DNA of 64,000 nucleotides from Hibiscus mutabilis (lineage: Eukaryota > Streptophyta > Magnoliopsida > Malvales > Malvaceae): NCBI GenBank assembly GCA_019671005.1, contig JAGYYJ010002884.1, positions 1 to 64,000 of the forward strand, given 5' to 3'. Each line of letters starts with the position of its first letter. Within the stretch, counting starts at the first letter, position 1. The position numbers and the translations under genes are program-made. Positions 12,452 to 24,388 of this stretch are shown here, piece by piece. The notes under the pieces are model-generated. The model saw only the letters and a list, made by a program, of their open reading frames with translations. It did no database searches and was not told the DNA's origin.

Positions 12452-13258
12452 ATAAGGATGACAAAGGTTTTTGGCCGTCTCAAGCGATATATTCTCTAGC
12501 TCCGATTTTTACAGTCTTTCAGTAAGTAAAACGATTCGGCCAAATCCCCAGGTTTTCCCTAGATTTTGATTTCATTCAATACCAGATTTTTCTTACCAAA
12601 CAAACAGTCCGAAAATCACATAACGAAAGAACAAACAGAAAAAAAAATACTGGAAAAAAATGAAATGAATAATAAACTTAAAATGAAAAGAACTCGGTAC
12701 CAAAAAATAGGCTCAGATGAAAAAACGTAAAAGGAAATAATAAAACTTGTAAATTTGAAATACAAATATGAGACATACAAAAATAAAAGACATGCAAATT
12801 CAAAATTCAAATCTGAAATATAAAAAAATGCAAATTTGGAACTAAAAATTATTACAGTATTATAAAATCCAGAAGAAAAAAAATTAAAAATCAAAACTCA
12901 CGAAAGAAACGGAAAAGAACAATAAAACAAAAACTCAAAAGAATAAAAGAGTAATGGGGAGAAGATATAATGAGAAGAAGAGATTGATGAAAGGGATTAA
13001 AAAAACAGGGGAAAAAGGATAATATGGGAAGAACAAAATAAAAGAAATAAGGGGAGAAGAAGAAATGAGAGACTGCATGCTGGAAAAGTGAAATGAACAA
13101 GGGGCAGAAACCTTTACATATAGATATATATATCTAGTGGTAAATTTGTAATTAAATTCAGGTCGGATCCTAAATTCGAACCTACGCCAACTCTAAAATT
13201 CAAAAAAATCCAATCAGGTCAAAACGGGTCGACTAAGGTTAGGTAATTTTATCATCCC
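12452..13258. repeat. Possible TIR-type DNA element, noncoding
   Basis: The left edge reads AGGATGACAAAGG and the right edge, read on the opposite strand, reads AGGGATGATAAAA, giving imperfect terminal inverted repeats. The interior is purine-rich on + and has no believable coding. The termini look hAT-like, but I found no convincing 8-bp target duplication, so the family is only a guess. Confidence 0.35.
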
Positions 13259-13259
13259 T

Positions 13260-14334
13260 ACTATTCTAACCATTGCAGCACCGTCGAAGTTCCATCATTT
13301 TGACTAAAATTAAATTATCCGATTGAACCTTCAAATGTTCGCACCTAGATCCCAGGCCAAGGAGAGGCCTTCAAATAGGCTCAATAATTAATACTGAGAA
13401 TTGATTGAGAATCATTAAATTTCAACAAAAAATAGTAATACGAGATTGAAAAATATTTTTGTGGAAAAAAATAATTTTGATTTTTCTAATTCTTATATTC
13501 ATTTTACTATTGCTTGACCATTCAACTAAACTGAACCGGTTAAATCGAGAATAGATCATTCGACCGATTCAACTACCGATATCCGAATCTGATCTGTTAA
13601 TCAAGCTTAAAAACATGCAACCTCAGAAGCAAATTGCCATATCTAACTGCAAGTAAGAAGTGTCGTCATCAAATCTAACCAAAATCAACAACAGACCAAT
13701 CATGAGCCATAGAAATGAAACCCTTTTGCTCCTTATGATCTTAGGGATCCCAAACAAACATGACATGACATGACACGACACGACACAGGACCGCCACCCA
13801 TTTCTGCCTCCAAATCCTCGGATGCAAAAACATACACCACAAACAACACCCCCCCCCCACCTTTCCCTATCAACCTAATAAATAAATCCAAAACAAAAAT
13901 GTCTGCCTCATATATCAAGACAACACAAACAACACACAAAAACACATGTTTTTATAAAAATTCTGATGCAACAAAAACGATTGTATCTCTACCACTTGCC
14001 CACCTTGATATTTTCTTTCTTTTCCTCATCCTACATTAAGCCATGGAAACCACAAGAAAAATCTAAGCAGACCCACCAAGATTTTGCAAGATCAGTGAAT
14101 GAACAGAGAGGCAGCACTTGTTATTTTCAGTTAATTTTATTATTAGCAGATTAAAAACTAAATGAACAACAATCTAACATAATTAGTAGCAACAGAATAC
14201 AACAAAGACAATAGACATGATAGTTCGGTTCTGTTTTAAGTCTGTACATAAAAAAAGGATTCGAAGACCAGTTACCTAATTTTTACCTTAGGTTGTTTTA
14301 TTTTCCCTAAGCCCCAGTTTAAGCTATGTTATTC
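13260..14334. other. Intergenic region and probable 3' UTR of the MYB gene
   Basis: A repeated ACATG/ACACG run near 13760-13790 and a C-run near 13851 are the only marked features. The last few hundred bases probably include the 3' UTR of the minus-strand MYB gene ending at 14335. Confidence 0.4.
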
Positions 14335-15771
14335 TTACGCAACACAGATGATGCTATTGTTATCTCCATTGCTAAAGTTTGGTATCACCTGAAACGGGGA
14401 ATGCCTCGAAGCTGAAGATGATGAGCTTGAGTGACAATGATAAAGGATCGGAAACCGGATTCGGGTTTGTGTTAAGATCAGATCTCTGAACAGCTGGGAA
14501 ACTAGGAACCGGACGGATGAGGTTTTCTGTTGCAACATTGGCATTTGATTGATTCCCCTGCGCTGTGGTGAGATTTTCAATCCGATTCTCAGCCAGAACC
14601 GGAGGAGCTAAAGTATTAAAAGCCATGGGAAACCCATTGTTCACGGATGGCTGAGTTGCGTTCTCTTGTCAATCAACTCGCTCTTCTTCCATTGGAATTG
14701 CCTGTACCTATCCAAATAGTATAGCAAAATAGAAAGTTCAACATAAAGGCCAGTGAATTAAGAGAACATTTCCACATTAGATGCAACAACTCCTAATAAA
14801 TTCTATGATCACCTGTTTCTGAAATTACACTGGAGAAACAAGAAGTACTATATATTTCAACCATTGATTTTATCCCGAAAATAAATCATTAGTGATGTAA
14901 TTATATCTCATTCATCAATTTGACCCATAACTATATATCAATCATATCAAAAATTAAAACTATAAGTCAATTTATTATTGTGTTTTCTGAAGAAATGAAT
15001 ACAATTATCTTATCCACATTAAGTTATTTTTTGTTAAATAAATCAAGTAGCAAAAAATGAGAAAACTACCCAGAAAAAGGAGAAAATAAATCAAAAATTG
15101 GTTTTGCACATCAAATATCAAGAGTCAACCGATCAGACAATCGTTTCTTCTAAAAATCTAGATTCGTTGATTTTCCAAGCAAAACAAAGAGGGGGAAATG
15201 TTGAAAAAGGAATGGAATCGACCAATACCGTATCGGTGGTGATATCAAAGAGGCTAGATCTACGACGGCAGCGGTTGAGATTGCTTCGCCGGAGAGAGTA
15301 TTTCTGAGCATGGCTCGCTACTTGTGTCGGCGTACGAGTCTTCACGAAATTTCTAGAAATTCCTCTCCAATCCCCTTTTCCTACTTTTTGCAGTCCAATC
15401 AGAAATAGTTTGTGTTCTTTTTCCGTCCACGGCACTCCTAAATTCATTTAAAAAAAGAAGAAACTTAAAAATCAAAACAAGACAAAAATGTAAAGATAAA
15501 AAAATATGTATGAACCTCGTTTGCGCTCGCGATTTCCGGTAGTGTGAGGAACGGCATCATCGGCGGAGGCGTAGCCGGCGTTGAGATTATCATCGCCTTG
15601 ATCTTTGTTCTTCTTGTTGCTATTCTTGTTCGATTCATGAGGCTGTTCGTACTGAGAAAGATTGTTCATACTAACACTTTTCCTCATGGAATCAACCACC
15701 ACTCTGACTCCGAAAAGCATGATCTCTCCATCTCCTCCGCCATTCGCGGAGGATGAAGAGGGGAAGGACAC
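14335..15771 (-). pseudogene. One-repeat MYB (SHAQKY-type) transcription factor, 3' exon broken
   Basis: Homologous, from memory, to the AT1G74840/AT1G19000 pair of MYB-related factors. Exons are 15720-15516 (first in-frame ATG), 15437-15229 and 14707-14335. Residues IMLFGVRVVVDSMRKSVSMN, a linker with GYASADDA, and the MYB repeat (GVPWTEKEHKLF to SHAQKY) are present. Lesions: exon 3 has TGA at 14669-14671 after EEERVD, giving about 150 residues; further on, a frameshift near 14425-14445 moves the conserved tail (RHSPFQVIPNFSN to the TAA at 14335) into another frame; the signature SHAQKYF reads SHAQKYS; and no ATG precedes the family's upstream SSSSANGGGDGEI segment, which follows a GTG at 15771. 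A truncated MYB-domain-only protein could still be made. Confidence 0.85.
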
Positions 15772-17200
15772 GTGGCAGGCGACATCCCCATGTCTTTTTC
15801 TTCGGCCTTCGATATTTCGCTGCGAAGGAATCTTTTAGCCGTACAAATGAGAGAGGTGAAAATGCTAAAGAACCGATACCGAAATCGCATGGGGAAAACA
15901 TATATACAAAATATATAGAGCTGGAGAGACCTTAGGACAAGGGTGAGGTGGCATCACGTTGTGGTGACTGTTTTTTGATCTGTGGAAAAAACACGTGGCT
16001 CTTAATGGTTGGTTACTGCGTCTTGTCTGTTTGTAAATCTCCAAAAAGATAACGAAGTGGGCTTTTTCTTTATCGACAAAATAATGGTGCATTGTTATTA
16101 TTAAAAATATCCTTTCTCTGAAATATATTAATTTATCGAATTATTAAAGATGTTGATGCAGCCTTGTTTTGAGAAGTGTAAACTGTAGGTGCGATTAAAA
16201 AACGTTAAATTTTAATTTTTTTTAAAATAAATATTAATTTTTTTTATAATATTTTAAATTATTTTTTTTATTTTTGACGAATTTTGATGTTTGTTCCTTT
16301 TTATAATGTTTTAAATTTTTGGGCAAAATATCGAAGCTTATTTTATAAGTATCGAAACTTGTCAAAAATTACAAAAAATTAACCTAAAATGTTACAAGTT
16401 TCTAAATTTACCATCTTTTAACCGCGCCTCAGACCCACCTTTTATTTTGTATGAGTTCGAGTTTTGAAATTTTGTTTTTAAAAGGTTAAAAAATAATTAA
16501 AGAATAAAAATATTAGAAAAATATCTTCTATCTACCTGCTAGTTGATTTAATATGATGAGTTAAGTAAAATCAATGATTTGAATCCTTATGTTATAGATT
16601 AAACAAATTGAGTTGAAAGGATCGCCCTCGTAATGAACATTTATACTTTATAACACTCAATTTAAATTAAATCAACTAATTAATTAGATACAAATAATTA
16701 TAAAAAAAATATTTCAATATATTTTATGCTTCTATATTGGTGATAAACATCTTAATTGAAACCAAAACAAGTGTATATTTCACTTTTCATTTACCAAAGT
16801 ATTTATTGGAGTAAAATTAAGAATTAAGCTTTTATGTTTCAAAATATCATTAAAAATTATTATTTTTGGTTGTTGTGATTAATTCAGACCGACTTGTGTT
16901 GCACATTTTCTTTTGGTGAGTGAGTTTCTCAACAGATTTTTTTGCATACACAACGTCTCGAACTAGAGATTTACTTAAGCGATACCAAATTGTTTAATAC
17001 TTTAACCAATTTTTTAGATAAAAGGAGAGGAATACTACCATAAGCCTCATTAAAAATTTCTTTAACCTTAAATAGAGGAAAAGAATATTCGTGATAATAT
17101 TTACATAAAGACGATCATAAACAAGTTAGGTTACAACATCATCCTGCAGAAGCAGGGAGATCACGGTCGGAGAATCCGCTAGTCACTAAACGTCAAAACA
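15772..17200. other. Intergenic region upstream of the MYB gene
   Basis: The first few hundred bases are the probable promoter and 5' leader of the minus-strand MYB gene. The rest is AT-rich repeat debris without coding signal. Confidence 0.4.
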
Positions 17201-17207
17201 GTCTGAC

Positions 17208-17262
17208 TTAGCACTTCCTGGCCAAAACATCCGCAATCCTATTGTAACTATGTAAAACATGT
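17208..17262 (-). mobile_element. LINE RNase H scrap
   Basis: On the minus strand the frame HVLHSYNRIADVLARKC resembles the end of the RNase H domain of plant non-LTR retrotransposons, where an N-x-x-A-D-x-L-A-R/K motif is usual. It stops immediately after this. It is a short relic, and the assignment rests on one motif. Confidence 0.35.
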
Positions 17263-18059
17263 TGAATCCGCAACCCTATTGCCACTGCGTAATACTTGGA
17301 CCATTTTTTTAATTAAGATAGCAACTCCTGAAAAAATAATATTTTATCCAATCCTGCTTTCTTTTTATTTAATTCAGATGAATCCAGTCAACTTATTTTT
17401 TCTTTAAAAATTGTCAACTTGTAATTAAATACTACTATTATCTTTTTTGTGTCAAATTGTTTTTAACATATTACAAATATATTTTAACACTTTTGCAAGT
17501 ATTTTTTTTCCTTTTTATTCTAATTATTTAATTTATATTATAAAGTTGTATAGTATAAAAAATAGTATTAGACGAAGTCAAAAATCAAATTTAAGAAAAC
17601 AATGAATTACTGTAAATAAAAAGAGGACAAAATTCAAATAAAATAAAATTGATGGTCAAAATAAGTAATCATCACAACTAATATCAATAATATTCTTATA
17701 TATTCTTTAATAAATAAATTGGGATAATAATATATACTTCAACTTGATTAAACAAGTATTTTTTTAATAGTCTAAAGGTAATTATAATATGTATATGTTC
17801 ATAAATATTTTTAACTATTTTGACAATGTGCATACACTATTTAGACAAAGCGATTTGAACACGAATCTTTTATGAAGAATACCATCCGCTTTTTCACTTA
17901 AACACTTATTAAGTTTTTAAACAACTATTTTAGACAATAATAGTTTAATTTAACTTAAACATACAATCTTATAGTCATTATAATATCAACAATATTAATT
18001 GAATTAAGATTTTATTAATTACATGTCATCGTTGTTAAGATAATAAACCTTTATATAAT
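17263..18059. other. Intergenic AT-rich DNA
   Basis: No coding, RNA or clear repeat structure seen beyond a short imperfect duplication at about 17230-17290. Confidence 0.4.
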
Positions 18060-18515
18060 TGTACAAGTCAGGTTAACTTTCCTTTTCTACTTTACTTGTT
18101 CTCACTCTTCGCTATCATGCCTTTGCAACCAATTACGCAGAAAGAAGCACTCATAGCATCAATAACTTTTCATAATTTTTTGTTACAGTATGAGAACTCA
18201 ACATCAAAACTTTTAGATGCAGTAAGGAAAGTTAGAGATGAAATACATATACATTTAAATTTTAAGAAGAAGCAAACAACAATAGAATCATATTTTACTA
18301 AGTTGTTCTAGTTATATTTGTAATTTTATAGAATTATTAATTTATAATATTGAAGGGACCATAAATTTATATAAGGGTCTTAAGAAAAATTATTATCTTA
18401 TTAATTTATCAAAATTATTAATTTAGACCTTGGACCCAAGTCGGGACCGAAAAAATTATTATTTTAGAGAGATTATTAATTTATCGAATATTAATTTATA
18501 AAGGTTCTAACGTAG
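18060..18515 (+). mobile_element. pogo/Tigger-like transposon, 3' remnant
   Basis: A 71-residue ORF at 18096-18311 ends FKKKQTTIESYFTK, like the C-terminus of plant Tigger/CENP-B-type transposases. It is followed by A/T-rich subterminal repeats (ATTATTAATTTATC twice). Near 18513 is a terminus which, read on the minus strand, contains GTTAGAACCTTTATAAATTA, close to the plant pogo (Lemi1-like) terminal repeat as I remember it. The DDE core and the 5' terminus are absent from the window, so this is a 5'-truncated, inactive copy. Confidence 0.55.
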
Positions 18516-18587
18516 TTACTAGTCCTTTTTATGTGATACAGAGATTTAGTTTCATACTTTTTCAATGTTTGAATTGGAAATTTTAGG

Positions 18588-18956
18588 TTAAATTATTTTA
18601 TTAATCTTTATACAATGTATAAGTTGTAGATTTAGTTTTTATAATCTAATTGTTTATTTTTAGCCCATGTATTTTCATACTTTGAAATTTCAGTTATGAC
18701 CAAAATTGTAACCATGAAATCTGTTAAGTTAGATTTTATTATTAATCTTTGTATTACATGTAAAGTACATATTTAGTTTATATTCTCCAATTTGATCAAT
18801 TTAAGTCTTTTAGTTTAGTAATATTGTTCACGTGTTATTTGAGTCATGATTGATATTTCAAATTTTGAGAAATACAAGTACTAAAAATTAATCAAATTAA
18901 AATGTCGAATCAAATCTACTACTTATACATAATACAAGAACTAATGACATAAATTT
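18588..18956. repeat. MITE-like inverted-repeat element of about 370 bp
   Basis: The left arm contains TATACAATGTATAAGTTGTA and the right arm, on the opposite strand, contains TATTATGTATAAGTAGTA, with matching flanks on both sides. The whole segment can fold on itself and has no coding capacity. Similar phrases recur near 45090-45250 and 53790-54060. Confidence 0.55.
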
Positions 18957-19069
18957 CCCAACAATTCTCTATATTTCATGAAATTATTCGAGTAATGTTC
19001 GTAAATTTATTTTTTCTCATAATTTTATCTTTTATAATACGCAATCTGTAACTTCGTTGCTCCATCAGT

Positions 19070-19345
19070 CTCGATGAAGTGGATGTTGTCGGAGGAGTTG
19101 ATGGTTACGACACCAATATCACCGTGGACTTTCGTCGGCTGCGGTGGTTTGGAACATTTGAGCCGACGATCGAGGCAACACCGTGGTCCGATCTTTTCGG
19201 TGACCTCTCTCGTTCTTCATTCCACTCGTGGCAATTTGGCTGGTTTTGGCTTCTGGGCTTGTTTTAGGCCCCTTTCTTTCGTGTTGTAATTGTTTGGGCC
19301 ATGAGCCCTGTTATTATTGGTGCTTTCATGGAATAAAAATTTATT
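19070..19345 (+). other. GC-richer relic of unknown origin
   Basis: A short island of higher GC with two overlapping open frames of 62-71 codons that match nothing I know. It is followed by a phrase rich in TTTGGGCC and AATAAAAA, like the 3' end of a transcript. It may be the tail of a LINE or a retrocopy. The function is unknown. Confidence 0.25.
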
Positions 19346-20100
19346 GTATACATTCATTATAAGATAATCTTTTAATTTGTTTCATTCACAATGTAAGAAT
19401 TTAAACTATTAAACTTACTTAAGAGATTCAATGTTTTATCTACTAGAGATGTTCAAACGATTAATTCAGTCATGAGCGACCGAATTAACCAAAATATTTT
19501 TAATAGTTATCTGAACTTAAATTTGTTTAAAAATTATTAATCAAAATGATCAAGATTCGATTAATCTGGTCGATTTTCAAATTAATTGAAATTTGTTAGA
19601 AGTTTTAGGATTTCTGTTTTTCCATTAGTTAGATTATATTAATTTGAGTATTTTTTTATTTAAAAATTGGTTCATTCGCGAAATCTTCATAAGTTTGTGG
19701 TTAAAAAATAATTGGTTCTTTTTAACATTTTAATGAATTTGAGATTACAATATATAATATTTAATATTTTCGGTTAATATGGTTAAATAATCGGATTTAA
19801 ACCACAGTAAACGATAATCAAACTTTAAAAAATATTAATTATTAATCAATCAAACACCTAATTAATATAAATATTAATATAAAAATTAATCAAATTAAAT
19901 TTTAATTCTTTATTCGGCTGCAACTAACAATGAACATCCCTATCATCTACTAAACCAACTAATTGTTCATAAAATCAAAATTAATATTAAATATGTAAAT
20001 TAATATGAATTTCCTTCGAGTTTATCACCAATAATAAAAATATCAGAAAATCAAATTGAATAATATTATCTACTGAACGCTTCCCTCAAATTCCTCGCAG
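19346..20100. other. Intergenic AT-rich DNA
   Basis: No gene seen. The segment leads into the GC-richer promoter of the coiled-coil gene at 20490. Confidence 0.4.
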
Positions 20101-20187
20101 CTCCCCCGAAAAAACCATGCATTTAGCCAGGTGTTCATCGCTGATTCCCCCACGTCATACAAATTCCCCAAATGTGGGCCATCCTCG

Positions 20188-20201
20188 TTGGCGCGCGCCA
20201 A
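20188..20201. promoter_or_regulatory. Palindromic E2F-like site
   Basis: TTGGCGCGCGCCAA is a perfect 14-bp palindrome about 290 bases upstream of the ATG at 20490. Each half matches the core TTGGCGC of E2F/DP sites (TTTSSCGC family). In plants such sites mark genes active in G1/S. Binding is inferred from the motif only. Confidence 0.45.
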
Positions 20202-20489
20202 TTGTGGAATCCCAATACTGAAGAAAAGAGGACAAACAAGAACGAAAAACAATTGGTCTAATAAACCGCACCGGTTCAACCGTTGTGTCAGCTGAAGTGG
20301 CGTGTTGGAAATAAAAAGGACGGAAGAGGGTAGTTCGGTAATAAAGCAAAGGACTTTCAGTTCCCAACTGACAGCTGCTACAAGGGAAAGGGTACCAAAC
20401 AACCTCCCTTTCTATTCTGTTGTTGTTCTTTCTCTTTTGCAATTTGGTCTGAAAAGACACTGTATCAGTTTGATGCAGCAGTTGCTACA

Positions 20490-23400
20490 ATGGCCGATTC
20501 AGAGGTAAACAAATCTACTAATTTTATACATAATCTAGTTTTTGTTTTTTTTTTAAATAGGAAATTTTGAATATTTTTTCTATTATAATTTTTGGGTTTT
20601 TTGAATGAAGATTTTGTTTTGATTCCTTTATCGGTCCGGAAGTAGTATTTACGATTCGGTTGTTTTGGGTGTTTTCCGGTTATTTTGTGTTTTGAACAGA
20701 AATTGACTGCTCTGAAAAAGGCTTATGCCGAGATAATTTTGAACACTGCTAAAGAGGCGGCGGCCAGAATAATGGTGTCGGAGAGGAAGTCTCACCGGTA
20801 CCAGCAGGAGCTGTTCGCGGCCAAAGACGAGTCATTGCATATGTTGGTTAGGTTGAAACAGATGTTGGATGCTAAGGTAATGGTTTGGTCTTTGTTTCTG
20901 ATACTTTTTTGTTTATGTTGCGGCGCCGATATTATAATTTTGCTTCGTTAACTGTCTTGCCTGTCGTAATGTCGATTTCCTCGGGATATTTGAATGTTTG
21001 GCCGTTTATGTTTTTGATGTTTGATTGATTTATTTGGTTCCCTTTTGTTTCAATTTCCCTAGTTGATTGCTTTTGCATTCCATATGCTATGCTAAAAAGA
21101 TGCTTCCTCTATTTGATTTGATTGCTCATTGTTGCAAGCATCTCGAAAGAATGCAAATCATGAATCGGAATTGCCTTTTCGTCGTAAGATTGTTTCCCGT
21201 TAACAATACTATTTGCTTTGCGTTGCTTTCAATGTGTTGCTTTGATGGGAGGTTATGCACTAATAGGTTTTCTCTTAAACCCCTAAGCTTTATACGGTGA
21301 GAAAAACGTATCCATTCATGAAAACTCACTGGTTATGCTCATAAGAACTGCTGAACGCGCTTGTAAAAGTAGGGTGTGTAACGGCTATTAGTTCAGGTAG
21401 ATTCAAGAAGATAATCGAGATTGTTTCATATGTTATATTGGAGATCGTTTTGTTGCTTATTTTGTGCCCCATCACTCAAACTAAACTATAACTGTAGGAC
21501 ATGTTTGACATAGATAAACTCGAACCTTTATAAACGAGTAATCGGTCCATCAAGCCAATTATTACAGTATCCGTCTGTGCCATGATTGTAGGTTAATGAA
21601 GCGGAGATGATGTCCTTGAATCAACAGAAAAGAATCGAAGAGCTTGAAGCACAACTGGGGGAGGCTGAGGATATAGTTAGAGATCTTAGAGCAGAGTTGA
21701 GAGAAGCACAAGATGAGTTGGAGAGACTGACCAAAAATCCAATGCGGTGTTTGGGCGAACAACAATTGGAACATGATGTTTCTGCTTGTGAGAAAATGTC
21801 GAACGAAAATACAATTAGCAATTTCCAGTCTGTCATATCTTCTCAACTCAGTACACAAACTGACATTGTGACGGTTTCTGACATCAAGAGTTCAACAAAA
21901 GTGGGTATTAAGTGTTCTTGTAAGGACAATTGCTACGTTTGTAACCCTGATTTTGCCTCCATAGTGATGAGACGAAAAGAGCCTGATCTGTATAGAAACG
22001 GGTGCACTCAGAGGATTCGTGCACTCGAAAGGTGTCTGTTGAATGAAAATTTATCTCATTCCGGGCAAGTAGATGATGCAATGAACGAAGACAGTAGAGA
22101 ACATGAAGAAGGGAAGGATATGCACACAAAAGCTTCTCGACCTGAGGAAAATATAGTCGAGTTCAAAGTGATGCAAACTGATGCTCATAACATCATTCAA
22201 TCACTTCCCGAGAGTCCTTTTCACAGGAAAAGGGAAAGAGCTCCCTCGCTTATAAATATGCATGATCAGACTGCCGCCACATGCAAAGAATCTGATCTGT
22301 GGCCTGAAAGTTTTTCACATTCTGCTGATGAGAATGCTCGAATGGGGGAAGATTGTAGGATCACCAATAGTGATGCCTCGGAGGGTTCTCGTTCTCCTTC
22401 CATCCCTGGTTCTCCTTCAAATGTAGTGGAAGTAGTTACTGAATCTGGATATGAAAAAGTTGACAAGGATGATTCAGAGTTTGTAAAAGCTTGTGATCTC
22501 CATAATGAAAAAGACGATGATAAATTGCTGACAGACAAAAAAGAGTTGACGGGGCCAGATAGTGGATCTGCTGAGAATTTAGGGGTTGCATCTTGCAAAC
22601 TGGAGCTCGAGATAGTTGATGTGTCTGCTGTAAACTTGGATGCTAAAGTGTCTGAAGTGACTGAAGGGTCTTTTCCTCAGCCGGTAAATAATAAGCATCT
22701 CATGTACACTTTCAAGAGAAAACGGAAGAAGGATTCTTTGAGCAGCCCTGACAGAGATTGCTCACTTGAAGAGGACACTTCTAAAAAGAAGACGATAGAT
22801 AAACGAAATGGTTCTCTAGACTCCGAAAAATCCACATTGACATCTGAATCATCTCGAGACAGTCGACGACTAGCACAAGTGGCTCGCCAGGTTGGTTACC
22901 AATTCTCATTAGTGCTTCTTTACACATCAGTTGTCACACTTTTAATTCTTAACACTTTCACCTTCACATAAAGGACCTATTTTTTCTGTGTTTTTGCAAG
23001 CGAGTTGGTTGTTTAGAGACTTACAGAACTGGTAGGTCAATTTGGGGTCTTTGGATATTTACCCGTGTCGATTAAAACAAAGTTCTGAACTTCCTTAACA
23101 TTAAATACCTGTTTGCAATCAGACAACATTTTATTCAGTAAGCATGGCATTTTCATAGATGGTGTTCTATTAATTATCAGTAAATTTATTAGTGCATATC
23201 GTGGATGAGGCTGAGCATGAGATTTTAAGTTCTTTGTTCTTGCTTCTAGATTGGTTTTTGTTTCAACTTCTTCTGAGTCTCCAGAAACATATCCGAGTCA
23301 GACCGATCTGTTATTATCAAGAAGTTTACTATTATGTATCATAGATTATCGGTATGTTCAATACAAGATATTCCATCCAGCGGATTTCGTCTTCTCGCTG

Positions 23401-23640
23401 TCTTAACCCAGTTCCATGTCTAGCTTTCACTTTTACTCCCTTTTGATGACCTCTTATCTCCAGGGTGCACGTGTTCGCTCGTTGCTTGCAAAATTCTCGT
23501 GCTGCATTCTTCCGGTGTTTAAGAAATTTGATTTCTGTTCAGAAAAGCAACAGTTGGTTTCTTTAATCATAATACCAAATACGTGTCTGTCGTTTTCTCT
23601 TTTGCAGCTCATATCATTATCGGAAAAGAAGTGGCGGTAG
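20490..23640 (+). CDS. Plant-specific coiled-coil protein, unknown function
   Basis: Four exons, 20490-20504, 20700-20876, 21592-22890 and 23608-23640, join in phase 0 to give 507 residues, beginning MADSEKLTALKKAYAE and ending RQLISLSEKKWR. The tiny first exon and the 33-base last exon are supported by GT/AG sites and phase. Residues 6 to about 120 are strongly helical and charged (KRIEELEAQLGEAEDIVRDL), a clear coiled coil. A Cys cluster (CSCKDNCYVCNP) follows at about residues 168-179 and could bind metal. The C-terminal part is Ser- and acid-rich with a basic KRKRKKD stretch that looks like a nuclear localisation signal. The conserved short C-terminal motif suggests a real family. I do not recognise a function; the E2F-like upstream site hints at proliferating cells. 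No lesion seen. Confidence 0.85.
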
Positions 23641-23984
23641 AAGATTCGGCCGTTCGATGCACTGCTGAACAGAAACAGCTGAAATTGGTGCAGCCTCTCT
23701 GTCTCTGATGGCATATATGTTGAGAGTGACTATATTGATTAAAAAGTCAACAACGTTGTTGTATGTGTTTTGGTGCTGTTTTGATGTCGCTATTATGGAG
23801 TATATCAACATCCAACTCTTTTGAATTAGCTTGTTCCATTCCGTTCCGTGTATCTTTTGAAATTACCTTTATTGCTTAAATATTGAATACATTCCATTTA
23901 TGTGTTCAACACATTTAACATGTTCTAAAATTATTTTCACTTACAGTACATCAAATAATTATATATATATGTATGAAAAATTAT
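23641..23984. other. 3' flank of the coiled-coil gene
   Basis: Probable 3' UTR up to about 23880, then AT-rich DNA with a short (TA)n run at about 23960-23972. Confidence 0.45.
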
Positions 23985-24090
23985 TGGATACACAAGTTGT
24001 GTATTTAAGGTGTTAGTTTAGGGTTTAGGAAGAAATTTAAATTTTAGGTTTTAAAGAAGGGTTGTGTGGTACAACTTGTGTATTAAAATA
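23985..24090. repeat. Short MITE-like element, copy A
   Basis: Inverted ends ATACACAAGTTGTGTA (23988-24003) and TACAACTTGTGTAT (24070-24083) enclose a segment with TTTAGGGTTTAGG. It resembles the elements at 24168-24388 and 47934-48167. Confidence 0.55.
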
Positions 24091-24167
24091 TTACTATATA
24101 TATGACTTATTCAAGACAATTTTCCAATAATAACCATCCGTAATTCTAAACAGTAAAAGGAAAAATT

Positions 24168-24388
24168 TTGATACATAAGTTGTGTAAATTTTAGCTTACA
24201 AAATCTTTTTAGATTTAGGGATTATGAGTTTAGTTTAGGGTTTGAAGTTTAGATTGTAGGGTTTAGAATTTAGAATTTAGTGTCAGAGTTTATGGTTTAG
24301 GATTTTATAGTTAGAGATTTAGATTTTATATAGTACAGTTTAAATAGGAAGAGTTTGTAAACTTGTTTTATACATATTATGTATCAGA
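24168..24388. repeat. Short MITE-like element, copy B
   Basis: It begins TTGATACATAAG and ends TTATGTATCAGAA, imperfect inverted ends. The interior carries several telomere-like TTTAGGG/GGGTTTAG words. Same apparent family as copies A and C. Confidence 0.5.

Noticed and set aside
12616..13100. Two minus-strand frames rich in Phe, Ser and Ile
   Set aside because: They come from a low-complexity purine-rich + strand; the composition explains the open frames.
13770..14154. Small + frames near 13.8-14.1 kb
   Set aside because: Thr/Pro-rich low-complexity translation of repeats and probable MYB 3' UTR antisense; no support for a gene.
20070..20460. Minus-strand frames upstream of the coiled-coil gene as a divergent gene
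   Set aside because: No start context, splice support or family resemblance; the GC-rich promoter explains the open frames.
24000..24340. TTTAGGG words as an interstitial telomere
   Set aside because: The words are scattered and interrupted, not a tandem telomeric run, and lie inside MITE-like elements.
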